The position numbers and the translations under genes are program-made. The notes below the pieces were generated by a model. That model did no database searches, had not been told where the DNA came from, and saw only the letters and a list, made by a program, of their open reading frames with translations. Positions 27,658 through 36,123 of a stretch of 64,000 bases of DNA are shown piece after piece; the first letter of the stretch is position 1, and each line of letters opens with the position of its first letter. The DNA is from Anabaena sp. PCC 7108. Lineage in GTDB: Bacteria; Cyanobacteriota; Cyanobacteriia; Cyanobacteriales; Nostocaceae. The DNA is taken from NCBI RefSeq assembly GCF_000332135.1, contig NZ_KB235896.1, positions 1,685,403-1,749,402 on the forward strand. The letters are read 5' to 3'.

Positions 27658-28857
27658 AGTAGATTGACTTTAAACTGCTAGATTGATGATGACTTTACTG
27701 ATTTTAACAAGGTCAGCAGTTCCAGATTGCACTGGATACTGATTTTAAATTTTTAGGATTGCTGAGTACTATTAATTTTACTTTTTTACTTAGCACTGTT
27801 TCTGTGAATTAGAAATACCCATCCTGGGGCTTTTTCATGTTTGATAACACCATAAACATCCTGATAGTGAATTCTCGAAGCTGAAAGGAATAAAACTACT
27901 ACTGTATTAGCTGTAAATTTTCCTCTCACAAGATATAACAGGTAAGCTTTGTTCTAGATATATCTATATATAATTTATATCTTGACACAGTGGCAGAGAT
28001 TTATAGCTAAGAGTAGAAGTAAAAAAGTTACAGCTTTTACCAAAATCAGCTTTCTTTAACTTACAGGTAAAACAGCTTACTACGAAATCATGCTTTTTTT
28101 CAAAGAATTTAATGAGATTTTGTCTAAAAATAGACAATAAATATATTCTCTTAATTGATTTTGTGTCATTTAATTCATATTATTGGCAAGGACGTAAACC
28201 CTTCTAGAATGGACTACCAGTGAAATTGAATCATCATAAAAGTTGGAGTTTTTTTATTAACTTCAAGTTTTCACAATAGTTTTAAAATACTTTTTTATTT
28301 CTCTGATAAATCTAGAGTAACCTAAAGTTTAGTAAGTCATGACTGAGCATCTACTATTTAGCTAAAAGTCGCTATTTTTTAGGTATTTCTTACGTAAATG
28401 AGACGGCACTGCCAACAAAGACTAAATAAGATAGTTCTGGAATCTTAAAGGCGTGATTTTTATCGCTTATGACCATTTTTCGTTCTGCAAACCCGCAAAA
28501 AGGCTGTGAGATGTTCATTCCCAGGCAAAAATTCGGAAGTTTAAATCAGTAAACAGAGAAAATTAAACAGTTATCAGGCTGATGCTAGGGAATAGAAAAC
28601 CACCACCTTCTTTGTAGAAAAGTCGAACCCGTCATCAAACTGATAAAAAACTCCTATTCGATTTTTGGCTTGGCAAGTTTGGTGTGGGGTGTGGGGTGTT
28701 GGGTATTGTGTGATCTGGATCAGGACTTGCTATACTCACCCCAATGTAAACCGTTATCTTGATTTGGCAGTACGTCCACTTTAGACCGGTGTGAATCCCC
28801 AACGGGTGATTCACAAATTGTAGTTAAAAATTTTTATTTGATCTTAGAGCCGTGCTA
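27658..28857. other. 1.2-kb AT-rich region upstream of patA
   Basis: No gene was found on either strand. It lies between two divergent genes, so it must hold promoters for both. Close to patA is a hairpin at 28791-28814. At 28682-28700 there is a GTGTGGGGTGTGGGGTGTTGGG repeat-like run. In Anabaena patA is known to be driven by distant start sites, so a long leader would not be surprising. I could not identify a specific factor-binding motif. Confidence 0.5.
28791..28814 (+). promoter_or_regulatory. Stem-loop in the patA leader
   Basis: GTGAATC-CCC-AAC-GGGT-GATTCAC forms a 10-bp stem with one bulged T, ending 43 bases before the patA ATG. It would be in the patA 5' leader and could affect translation or RNA stability. 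This is inferred from the sequence only. Confidence 0.4.
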
Positions 28858-29883
28858 ATGAAAACGCTTCCTATTAGTAGATACAGATTTTTCCAAAAGC
28901 TACAACCCCTATCTCTGTTAAAAAAAATCACCAGTAAGTCTGTGACTGGTTGTCTACAAGTATTTAGCACTTCTGGGGCTTGGTCAATATATGTACAAGA
29001 GGGCAAGCTGATTTATGCTTGTTACTCAGAACAAATGTTTGAGCCGCTATATAGAAACTTGCAGCGGTTAAGTCAACAAGACTCTACTCTACCGAGAGAA
29101 ATTAATGAGCAGTTACAGACAATCTTTGAAAGAGGTGTAGAAAATCAATCGATACCGAATCCAGATTATTTAGCTATTTGCTGGTTAGTTAACGAGAAAT
29201 ATCTTAGCTCTTTACAAGCCGCAATGCTAATTGAGCAATTATCCCTAGAATTTCTAGATTCATTTCTGAAAATAGAAGAAGGGAGTTATGAATTTATCCC
29301 TGAGAGTTTTCTGGATGATCTCCCCAAGTTTTGCCATTTGAACTTGCGCTTATTAGTTGAAAAGTGTGAAGCGGGTGTAAAAATTTCGCGGGAGCAGTTT
29401 TGGCAACATAATCAGTCCAAGACACGCACCGCAACAGAAATAAAATTACCCCCCATCAGTAATAGACAAGTCTCTGGGGACAGAAACAAGCAAAATTACT
29501 CACGACCTACTGACAAGCGAAACTACACCATTTTTTGTGTAGATGATAGTCCAATGGTTTTAAATGCCATTAGAGGTTTTTTAGATGAACAAATATTTTC
29601 TGTTATTGGTGTTACCGATTCTTTAAAAGCTTTAATGGAAATTTTCCGTGTCAAACCAGATATGATTTTGCTGGATGTGACAATGCCTAATTTAGATGGG
29701 TATGAAGTGTGTTCTTTATTAAGGAAACAGGCATCCTTTAGAAATACACCTGTGATTATGGTGACAGAGAAACCTAGTTTGATAGATAGAGCTAAAGCCA
29801 AACTGGTCAGAGCTTCCGGTTGCATGACTAAGCCTGTTAATCAAGGTGACTTACTAAAAATCATTTTTCAGCACATGGTTTAA
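28858..29883 (+). CDS. patA: PatA heterocyst-patterning regulator (PATAN domain plus receiver)
   Basis: The 341-residue product matches what I recall of PatA from Anabaena PCC 7120 over nearly its whole length (MKTLPISRYRFFQKLQPLSL, TGCLQVFSTSGAWSIYVQEG, PDYLAICWLVNEKYLSS). The N-terminal PATAN domain covers about 1-185. A linker follows, shorter than in PCC 7120 (whose protein is 379 residues). The C-terminal receiver has acidic DD (FCVDDSP), acceptor Asp in MILLDVTMPN, and Lys in MTKPVNQG. PatA is needed for intercalary heterocysts and works with HetR. I use ATG 28858; GTG 28852 is also in frame. Its presence indicates a heterocyst former. Confidence 0.93.
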   Translation: MKTLPISRYRFFQKLQPLSLLKKITSKSVTGCLQVFSTSGAWSIYVQEGKLIYACYSEQMFEPLYRNLQRLSQQDSTLPREINEQLQTIFERGVENQSIPNPDYLAICWLVNEKYLSSLQAAMLIEQLSLEFLDSFLKIEEGSYEFIPESFLDDLPKFCHLNLRLLVEKCEAGVKISREQFWQHNQSKTRTATEIKLPPISNRQVSGDRNKQNYSRPTDKRNYTIFCVDDSPMVLNAIRGFLDEQIFSVIGVTDSLKALMEIFRVKPDMILLDVTMPNLDGYEVCSLLRKQASFRNTPVIMVTEKPSLIDRAKAKLVRASGCMTKPVNQGDLLKIIFQHMV

Positions 29884-29894
29884 AACCCTCACAG

Positions 29895-30647
29895 TCAAGA
29901 TTGCACTGGACGACATTCAGCTAAAATGCTGTGCATCTTCACAACCGCTCCAATTACTGCGATCGCAGGGGCGCTAAAACCAGTCTCTTCTACTTGCTCA
30001 ACAATTGTTCCTAATTCACCAATTAATTCTTCTTGTTCTGGACGAGTACCCCATCGGACCAAAGCAATCGCTGTCTCTACACTTAATCCAGCCAATGTTA
30101 ACTGCTCCACGATATAAGGTAGATTGTGGATACCCATATAAATCACAATTGTTTCTGAACCTTGCGCGATCGCTTGCCAGTTAATTGCCGGTCGATATTT
30201 ACCCGCAGACTCGTGACCCGTTACAAATGTCACTGATGAACTATACAGACGATGAGTCAAGGGAATACCAGCATAAGCTGCGGCCGCAATTCCGGCTGTG
30301 ATCCCTGACACAACTTCCACAGCAATTCCGGCTGCTACCAATTCTGCCATTTCCTCGCCACCCCGCCCAAAGATAAAGGGATCGCCACCTTTCAAGCGCA
30401 CGACAATGGCATGATCCTCAGCTTTTTCAATCAGCAGTTGACTAGTTTCTTCCTGCAACAGTGAATGTCTCCCCATCCGCTTACCTGCGTTAATTTGCTC
30501 GGCTTGGGGATTGATCATCTCCAGAATTTGGGGACTTACCAAGGCATCATAAATAACAACATCTGCACATTGCAACAGGGCTTTTCCTTTTAAAGTCATG
30601 AGTCCGGGATCACCAGGACCTGCACCGACTAAATAAACCTTACCCAA
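29895..30647 (-). CDS. cobA: Uroporphyrinogen-III C-methyltransferase
   Basis: This 250-residue SAM-dependent enzyme adds two methyl groups to uroporphyrinogen III to give precorrin-2, the branch point to siroheme and cobalamin. Typical motifs are MGKVYLVGAGPGDPGLMTLK at the N terminus, VVRLKGGDPFIFGRGGEE and EVVSGITAGIAAAAYAGIPL. It is the single-domain form without the CysG oxidase/chelatase part. Its start overlaps the end of the chelatase gene by eight bases, so the two are in one operon. It converges on patA with only 11 bases between stops. Confidence 0.95.
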   Translation of the reverse strand: MGKVYLVGAGPGDPGLMTLKGKALLQCADVVIYDALVSPQILEMINPQAEQINAGKRMGRHSLLQEETSQLLIEKAEDHAIVVRLKGGDPFIFGRGGEEMAELVAAGIAVEVVSGITAGIAAAAYAGIPLTHRLYSSSVTFVTGHESAGKYRPAINWQAIAQGSETIVIYMGIHNLPYIVEQLTLAGLSVETAIALVRWGTRPEQEELIGELGTIVEQVEETGFSAPAIAVIGAVVKMHSILAECRPVQS

Positions 30648-31371
30648 AAACTTTTTCCTCTTGTTTTGATAAATTGCAAATTAAATCAGCTAGTTCCGCA
30701 CTTACTCCTAAAGGCTGAACTAATTGAAATGTCACCTCTGGAAATTGTAATTTTAGCGCTTCTACTGATTTAGCGATCGCATCGGTTATGCCTCCAGTAA
30801 ATAAAAAGTATGGCAGAATCGCAATTTGTCTATAACCACCAGCGACTAATTCTTTCACTCTTGATTCTAAATTCGGCAGTACGGACCAATAAGCAGCTAT
30901 TGCTCCCAAACTCGCCGCCATATTTTCTACAGGCTGTTGGGAACCAGAACGACGGCTACCATGAGATAACAAAATTGATGCCTCTACTTTGATGTTAGCT
31001 ATTGTCGGTTTCAGCAATTTCTCTAAATTGGGATGACTGCCTAAATATGGTTTTAGGTCAATGATCATATCTTGACCCAGTTCCTTTTCTGCCAGTGCTA
31101 TTTCTGCGGGAATATCGGTCATCACATGAACTCCCGGCAAAAGAAATAACGGTACAATTTTCAGGCAGTTGCACCCACAGTCCAAAGCACTTTCAGCGAA
31201 ATCTAGAATCTGCTGGTGTAAAGGTTGCTCATTTACTTCTAATGTCGCTGTCCCTACTAAATTTTCACTACTTGGTAACTTCTGACTCACAAGCTGGGCA
31301 AGTTCCTGCATAGCAATGTCTGGACGTGGATCACGACTTCCGTGAGATACCAAAAGATAGGCAGAAGGCAT
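30640..31371 (-). CDS. cbiX: Sirohydrochlorin chelatase (CbiX, two-domain long form)
   Basis: This 243-residue protein (from ATG 31371) contains two CbiX-type halves: the first starts YLLVSHGSRDPRPD and the second ILLSHGSRRSGSQQPVE, each with the conserved SHGSR His used to hold the metal. It inserts Co2+ or Fe2+ into sirohydrochlorin, the step after CobA, consistent with the overlapping cobA gene. A longer frame starting at 31449 would add 26 residues that precede the conserved domain, and is less likely. The likely product is siroheme, needed by nitrite and sulfite reductases. Confidence 0.88.
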   Translation of the reverse strand: MPSAYLLVSHGSRDPRPDIAMQELAQLVSQKLPSSENLVGTATLEVNEQPLHQQILDFAESALDCGCNCLKIVPLFLLPGVHVMTDIPAEIALAEKELGQDMIIDLKPYLGSHPNLEKLLKPTIANIKVEASILLSHGSRRSGSQQPVENMAASLGAIAAYWSVLPNLESRVKELVAGGYRQIAILPYFLFTGGITDAIAKSVEALKLQFPEVTFQLVQPLGVSAELADLICNLSKQEEKVFG

Positions 31372-31454
31372 AGGTGCAAATTTAGTACTGAATATTAAGC
31401 AAATTTTAACCTGGTTAAATGAGCAGCCATGAAAAAAGTTCCGAGCCACAACAT

Positions 31455-32066
31455 TTATCCATCATTTTCCACAATTGCCCCAAGTAGAGATGCGATCGCT
31501 CCTTCAATCCGTTGCCATCCGCTGGGTGAACTGAAATCAATTCCTAAAAATGTGTCGTTGACTTTGGTGCGGAGAACTAGATAAACAATTCCCGCAATCA
31601 AAACCGCACTGATGGCAGGGATATCTTGATCTGGGGGGAAGGAATACTTTTGCTTCAGAAATTCCAAAGTTTCAATTGCAACCTGATCTCGCACTGTTGC
31701 CAACTCCTGGGTTAACTCATTACCTTCCAGCAATTCCCAGCGCATAATTTCTTGGGTAATGGGTCGTTCTTGCAAGTCAGACAGGAAGTGCGTTAGCAGC
31801 AAAACCATCGAGTCAGTCAGTGATTTATCATCAACGACTGTTTGATCTCCAATTAATTCTTCCACCGTAATCCAGTAGTTACCTTCCTGTCCAAAGGTTT
31901 TTAGCAATGAGGGCAAATTCTCAAAATATCGATAAATCAAAACCTTATCAACCCCCGCTTCACGAGCGATCGCATTCACCCCCAGTTGCTTAAAGCCTGA
32001 TTCTGCCAAAAGTTTACCAACCGCAGATAGAATTCGTGCTTTCGTCTCTTCTTTATCTCGCGCCAT
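31455..32066 (-). CDS. TetR/AcrR-family transcriptional regulator
   Basis: The 203-residue protein has the N-terminal TetR helix-turn-helix (KARILSAVGKLLAESGFKQL then VNAIAREAGVDKVLIYRYF, residues about 10-52). A helical ligand-binding domain follows. It diverges from the thioesterase gene at 32143, with two 16-bp palindromes in the gap, so it most likely represses both itself and the thioesterase. It could also be cotranscribed with cbiX-cobA downstream (83-base gap). The ligand is unknown, though TetR regulators beside thioesterases often sense acyl compounds. Confidence 0.88.
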   Translation of the reverse strand: MARDKEETKARILSAVGKLLAESGFKQLGVNAIAREAGVDKVLIYRYFENLPSLLKTFGQEGNYWITVEELIGDQTVVDDKSLTDSMVLLLTHFLSDLQERPITQEIMRWELLEGNELTQELATVRDQVAIETLEFLKQKYSFPPDQDIPAISAVLIAGIVYLVLRTKVNDTFLGIDFSSPSGWQRIEGAIASLLGAIVENDG

Positions 32067-32085
32067 AAATCATTCTCATCTACTT

Positions 32086-32101
32086 GTCACCAACTGGTGA
32101 C
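32086..32101. promoter_or_regulatory. TetR operator half-palindrome 1 (O1)
   Basis: GTCACCAACTGGTGAC is a 16-bp inverted repeat with 6-bp arms GTCACC/GGTGAC around AACT. It lies 20 bases upstream of the TetR-gene start and pairs with a second copy 27 bp away. Confidence 0.75.
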
Positions 32102-32112
32102 TATGATACTAT

Positions 32113-32128
32113 GTCACTGTTCGGTGAC
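32113..32128. promoter_or_regulatory. TetR operator half-palindrome 2 (O2)
   Basis: GTCACTGTTCGGTGAC repeats the same GTCAC-(6)-GTGAC arms. It lies just upstream of the thioesterase ATG at 32143, with TATGATACT between the two operators as a possible -10 element. Confidence 0.75.
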
Positions 32129-32142
32129 TTAAAAGACTGAAA

Positions 32143-32595
32143 ATGCAAAAAATTACCTTTGAGTTAGAGGTGTATTCTTTCCACATCGATTTTATTGGTC
32201 ATGTTAACAACATTGTTTATATTCAGTGGATGGAAATTGGACGAACAAAACTGCTAGAAGCCGTTGAGATGCCAACACATAAAATTTTTCAGCAAGGGTT
32301 TGCTCCGGTTTTAGTTCAAACCAACATTACCTACAAATTACCGCTTTATTTGGGCGAACGTGTACAAGCAGAAATGTGGATCTCGGAACTAAAAAATGCC
32401 TCCGCTATTATGCAGTTTTGTTTCTATAACGAACAAAAAATATTAGCAGCAGAAGGATGGCAAAAAGGATTATTTCTTGATAAAGAAACAATGCGCCCAA
32501 GGCGGTTAAGTCCAGAGGAACGTTCTTTATTCTTGCCTTATGTACATTCAAAGGTAGATGCTCAAGGCGCTAATTCTCTAGTTTCTGCGCCGTAA
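32143..32595 (+). CDS. Acyl-CoA thioesterase (hotdog fold, 4HBT type)
   Basis: The 150-residue protein has the hotdog-fold catalytic segment DFIGHVNNIVYIQWMEIGR near residues 18-36, with the conserved Asp and Asn. The family hydrolyses acyl-CoA or acyl-ACP; 4-hydroxybenzoyl-CoA-type thioesterases and fatty acyl thioesterases share this pattern. The natural substrate is unknown. It sits divergently from the TetR gene, and the O2 operator overlaps its upstream region, which implies induction by a ligand of that repressor. The small membrane protein gene 100 bases downstream may belong to the same transcript. Confidence 0.8.
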   Translation: MQKITFELEVYSFHIDFIGHVNNIVYIQWMEIGRTKLLEAVEMPTHKIFQQGFAPVLVQTNITYKLPLYLGERVQAEMWISELKNASAIMQFCFYNEQKILAAEGWQKGLFLDKETMRPRRLSPEERSLFLPYVHSKVDAQGANSLVSAP

Positions 32596-32695
32596 AAAAA
32601 TGATGATTGTTTCTTGTCTTCACTCGAATTCAGCCAAATCAAGCATCATAAAATTAGTGTGTATTTAAATCTATTCAATTTCAGAAAATCTGATT

Positions 32696-33121
32696 ATGAA
32701 TCTTGAACTCAAACGTCAGCGGTTATTGAAAATTCTGCTAATTGCCAGCATAATTTTCACAAGTATTCACTTCACAGATAATTATCTTTTCATTAAGCAA
32801 TATCCACAACCAGCCTGGATTACTGCCGCTTCAATTTATCAATCTTGGCTCATTTTGACAGTTATAGGAATTACTGGTTATTGGTTGTATAAATATCGAA
32901 AATATTGGCTTTCTTATAGCTGTTTGCTGGTCTACTCATTCACAGGTTTAGCAAGCCCAGGACATTATCTTTTTGGAACTATGTCCCAATTTTCAGCAAA
33001 GATGCATCTCTTGATCTTGACTGATGGGTTAACTGGTTTAGCGATATTAGGATTTATTTTCTGGTCAGCACTAATCCTCAAACAGTGGCAGCAAAAACCT
33101 AGCCCAAATCATGATATCTAA
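32696..33121 (+). CDS. Four-helix membrane protein, function unknown
   Basis: The 141-residue protein has four predicted transmembrane helices: about 12-28 (LLKILLIASIIFTSIHF), 44-62, 72-88 and 105-128 (LLILTDGLTGLAILGFIFWS). The ends are short and charged. I do not recognise a family. It lies 100 bases after the thioesterase on the same strand and might be coregulated. It converges on the second kinase-GUN4 gene with 23 bases between stops. Confidence 0.7.
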   Translation: MNLELKRQRLLKILLIASIIFTSIHFTDNYLFIKQYPQPAWITAASIYQSWLILTVIGITGYWLYKYRKYWLSYSCLLVYSFTGLASPGHYLFGTMSQFSAKMHLLILTDGLTGLAILGFIFWSALILKQWQQKPSPNHDI

Positions 33122-33144
33122 TCTTAAATTAAGACTCTGAAAAA

Positions 33145-34671
33145 TTACGAATTACCGAATAGCTTTGTGGTTAAAGCATTCATGTGTTTCCACAATTGAG
33201 TTCCACCAGCCCAAGAGTGAGAAGGTAAGTTTCCTTTAGGTACTGACCAAAGAAACCAGAAATTGTGAGGAGGAGAATTAGATTTAGTCAAATTCCAACC
33301 AACAGTGGCGCAAAACTGCCCATAGTCGCTACCGCAACTTAGGTAAATTTGTGTTTGCACAGTGAAACCAAAATGCCCTTGGCTGTATTTTTTCCATAAT
33401 TGATCAATTATCTGTAAATCTTCACCAGGAAAATTTTCTAAATCACTATTAAATAAATAGCTACCAACTGGTTTAGATAAAGCTTGACACATCACTATCC
33501 AGGTTTCTTGGTCTGCTTGTTGCCATTGCCTAGTAGCGAGTAAATTGCGTAAGCGCTTGTAATCAACTCCTGCATCTGAATATAGGGTATTAACTGGCTG
33601 TTGCTTAACTGGTTTTGATTTTGTATTAATTGCTGCTAGAACTTCAGTAGCAGATTGGTAGCGTTGGGGAAGGGCATTTTGCAGGAGTTTATCGAGAATT
33701 GCCCCCAAATTTTCTGTAACAGTATTGCCAAGAAGTAAATAATCTCGCCATACCCAGCGATCGCTAGTAACATCAAATAAATCAAAGGGAGAAATACCCG
33801 TTAATAAGTAAATACAACTTACTCCCAAACTATAGAGGTCACTCGCTGGTAAGGCTTTACCGCGCATTTGTTCAGGAGCCATATATTCAGCACTACCTAC
33901 TGTTGTCCCAGTATTTACCAAAGCTGTAGCGGTGATTTGTTTAGCAACGCCAAAATCAATCAAAACTAAATTCCCGGTAGAAAGTTCTATAGTATTTGCT
34001 GGCTGAATCTGACTATTGGATACTGCTTTACCTCGCTTTGGTTTACGAAATAAAGATTCCATGTTACCAACAGTCATAGTAGAGCCTTGATTAAATATTG
34101 CAGTTTCAGAAATTTGTTGAGGAACGGCAATATCAATCGATCCTAAATTCTCCAGAATGCGTTTTCGCATGATATTTGCTGGCTTAATATCCCGGTGAAT
34201 CACTTGTCGAGAATGAATAAATTGCAGTACGGGTAATAAATCTTGGAGCAATTGCCAAATATGTGCTTCACTAAATACACCTTGCTGTTGTAATTCCTGT
34301 GCTAATGTCTGTCCGGTAATTAATTCCTGCACCAAATACAACTGATGATCTTGTTCAAAATGTGCCAGCAACTGTGGAATTTGGGGATGTTGTAACTCAT
34401 CTAATCGGACTGCTTCCTGACGAAATAATTCTGCTGCTTTATTAAAGCTGGAGGTATCAGCATCTAAAAAATAAAGTTGTTTAATCACACAAAAAGGTCG
34501 GGAGGGGATGTGTTCATCCACAGCCAAAAAAGTTATGCCAAAACCACCTCTTCCAATAGGATAAAGCGGGCGATAACGCTCTTTAAGTAATAAAGACTTA
34601 CCACATTTAAGACAAAATTGAGCAGTCTCTGGATTTTTCGGGTACAGACAAGCAGTACAGAAACTCATCAC
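33145..34671 (-). CDS. Zinc ribbon-serine/threonine kinase-GUN4 fusion
   Basis: The 508-residue protein begins with a CxxC-(11)-CxxC zinc ribbon (C5, C8, C20, C23). A Hanks-type kinase follows with glycine loop IGRGGFGITF (39-48), Lys64, HRDIKPAN (159-166) and DFG (239-241). Between the catalytic loop and DFG there are 73 residues instead of about 14 in the paralogue at 17200-18546: a Ser/Thr/Gln-rich insertion of roughly 59 residues sits inside the catalytic core. A GUN4-type domain ends the protein (about 368-500; YKRLRNLLATRQWQQADQET, IDQLWKKYSQGHFGFTVQ). A role in tetrapyrrole-linked signalling is inferred from GUN4. Confidence 0.88.
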   Translation of the reverse strand: MMSFCTACLYPKNPETAQFCLKCGKSLLLKERYRPLYPIGRGGFGITFLAVDEHIPSRPFCVIKQLYFLDADTSSFNKAAELFRQEAVRLDELQHPQIPQLLAHFEQDHQLYLVQELITGQTLAQELQQQGVFSEAHIWQLLQDLLPVLQFIHSRQVIHRDIKPANIMRKRILENLGSIDIAVPQQISETAIFNQGSTMTVGNMESLFRKPKRGKAVSNSQIQPANTIELSTGNLVLIDFGVAKQITATALVNTGTTVGSAEYMAPEQMRGKALPASDLYSLGVSCIYLLTGISPFDLFDVTSDRWVWRDYLLLGNTVTENLGAILDKLLQNALPQRYQSATEVLAAINTKSKPVKQQPVNTLYSDAGVDYKRLRNLLATRQWQQADQETWIVMCQALSKPVGSYLFNSDLENFPGEDLQIIDQLWKKYSQGHFGFTVQTQIYLSCGSDYGQFCATVGWNLTKSNSPPHNFWFLWSVPKGNLPSHSWAGGTQLWKHMNALTTKLFGNS

Positions 34672-34861
34672 AATGTAGAGATTTTCTAGATATATTTATT
34701 CAGTATTCCCAAATATCACTACTTTGGTTCGCCAAAAAAGAAGTTTAATGAATTTTTAAAATTAAAAATTAAACATATATATGAACGCAGCATCTTGTAG
34801 ATAAGCTCCCAAGTTTAAACGCGAGAACCAATCTAAAATCCAAAATCTAAATTTGTTTGAC

Positions 34862-35242
34862 TTATTGCTTTTCAGCTTTGTAAGTATAAAAGTTATCAAA
34901 TGCACCTACAGTCTCAAATTTATAGTTAGGTAATAAATTGTCAATTTTTAGTTCAGTCTTATAGACGCTAAAAATAGCATAATTCTGTCTAGCTGTAGTT
35001 GCACTGATAATGTCTCGAATTTGGGGATTAGCTGAATCAACCAATTTATTGCAATTGACTTGGATGATATTTTGCAAGAAATTCGGTGTTTTTTTGCAAA
35101 CATCGGCTTTTAAGTAAGTAGTCAAGCGTTGTACTGCATACTCTTCATATTCAGCCTGTTCAGGATTTGTATTCGCCATTGTCACTCCCAAAACAGCGAT
35201 TCCTGCGGCTCCTACAGATGCAATCATCGTCCAAGCTTTCAT
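34862..35242 (-). CDS. DUF4359 domain protein
   Basis: This 126-residue protein has an N-terminal hydrophobic segment (about 5-24, TMIASVGAAGIAVLGVTMAN) that is either a signal peptide or a membrane anchor. The C-terminal block YAIFSVYKTELKIDNLLPNY then VGAFDNFYTYKAE is the DUF4359 signature common in cyanobacteria. The family has no known function. It contains two Cys in the central part. It is separate from its neighbours, with the tRNA-His gene 114 bases upstream in the opposite orientation. Confidence 0.7.
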   Translation of the reverse strand: MKAWTMIASVGAAGIAVLGVTMANTNPEQAEYEEYAVQRLTTYLKADVCKKTPNFLQNIIQVNCNKLVDSANPQIRDIISATTARQNYAIFSVYKTELKIDNLLPNYKFETVGAFDNFYTYKAEKQ

Positions 35243-35565
35243 ATGTTTTCAATCTGATATAGTCCTTACACTGTCAAGACTACAAGTAAATTGAAAAAGT
35301 TCTGGAAAAAATGTGGATAATTTTTCTAAACTCGTGCTATAGTCAGATAGTGAATGGCGAGCGTAGCCAAGTGGTTAAGGCAGTGGTTTGTGGTACCACC
35401 ATTCGTGGGTTCAATTCCCATCGTTCGCCCTATTATTTTAATAATTCCTATGCGTCTAATTGACCCCACAATTATCAAGAAGTGAATTTTACGACAGGGT
35501 CTAAATCCCTGTGTCAAAACTTAATTACGAATTAACCGGGACAGGCGCTACACCTGCCCTAGTAA
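35243..35565. other. Gap containing tRNA-His
   Basis: Apart from the tRNA, the left part holds the upstream region of the DUF4359 gene. After the tRNA, 35431-35565 holds nothing I can identify. An open frame antisense to the tRNA is not a gene. Confidence 0.5.
35356..35429 (+). tRNA. tRNA-His(GTG)
   Basis: The 74 bases fold as a cloverleaf. Acceptor stem GGCGAGCG pairs with CGTTCGCC over 8 bp, including the extra G(-1):C73 pair special to histidine tRNA. The D stem is GCC/GGC, the anticodon stem GTGGT/ACCAC with loop TTGTGGT (anticodon GTG), and the T stem GTGGG/CCCAT with loop TTCAATT. The CCA end is not encoded. Confidence 0.95.
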
Positions 35566-36123
35566 TTAAATTGTTAATTCCCACCAAGTTTTTTGACCGA
35601 CTACACCATCTACCATTAAATTGCGCTGATTTTGAAAGGCTTTAATCGCTGTCTCTGTCAGGGGTCCAAAAATCCCATCGATACGGACACCATAGCCGTT
35701 GGAAACTAACAGCCGTTGCAAGATTCTCACCGACATACCAGAATTACCAAAATACAAAATCGGCATGGCTGGCCGATTATAGGCTTGGTATCGTGATAAC
35801 TTTACACCTTCCTTCCCCATTGTTGAAATATCCAGGGAGTCACCTACCGTCAAGGAATCTATGGACAGGTGCTTTTGTCTGAGTTGCTTGAGTATCTTTT
35901 CTCGATTGAAAGTGAGTGCTGATATTTTAGGCTTCTTCCTTGCATTTGTCTCTATAAATTCAGGTGGCGTGATTTGAGGAGTGGGAACTAACTGAGATAA
36001 CTGACTATTTGCTGATTTATGAACGCCATTTTCCAGATGAAATGGTCGCTGCTCCGGCAAAGGAGGTAAGGTTGGTTGTGTGGTGTTAAACACGCCCGTT
36101 ATCAGCAGGCCAATTTCAGTCAT
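35566..36123 (-). CDS. Peptidoglycan-binding domain protein
   Basis: The 185-residue protein carries a C-terminal peptidoglycan-binding type 1 domain (about 125-183: GNSGMSVRILQRLLVSNGYG, DGIFGPLTETAIKAFQNQRN, DGVVGQKTWWELT). The first 120 residues are low complexity and contain PKISALTFNREKILKQLRQK. No signal peptide is evident at the start, so export is uncertain, and the start may lie elsewhere. The domain binds cell wall. No catalytic domain is attached. Confidence 0.8.
   Translation of the reverse strand: MTEIGLLITGVFNTTQPTLPPLPEQRPFHLENGVHKSANSQLSQLVPTPQITPPEFIETNARKKPKISALTFNREKILKQLRQKHLSIDSLTVGDSLDISTMGKEGVKLSRYQAYNRPAMPILYFGNSGMSVRILQRLLVSNGYGVRIDGIFGPLTETAIKAFQNQRNLMVDGVVGQKTWWELTI

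Noticed and set aside
35326-35517. Minus-strand open frame over the tRNA-His gene
   Set aside because: It covers the tRNA in antisense and shows no protein-like features.
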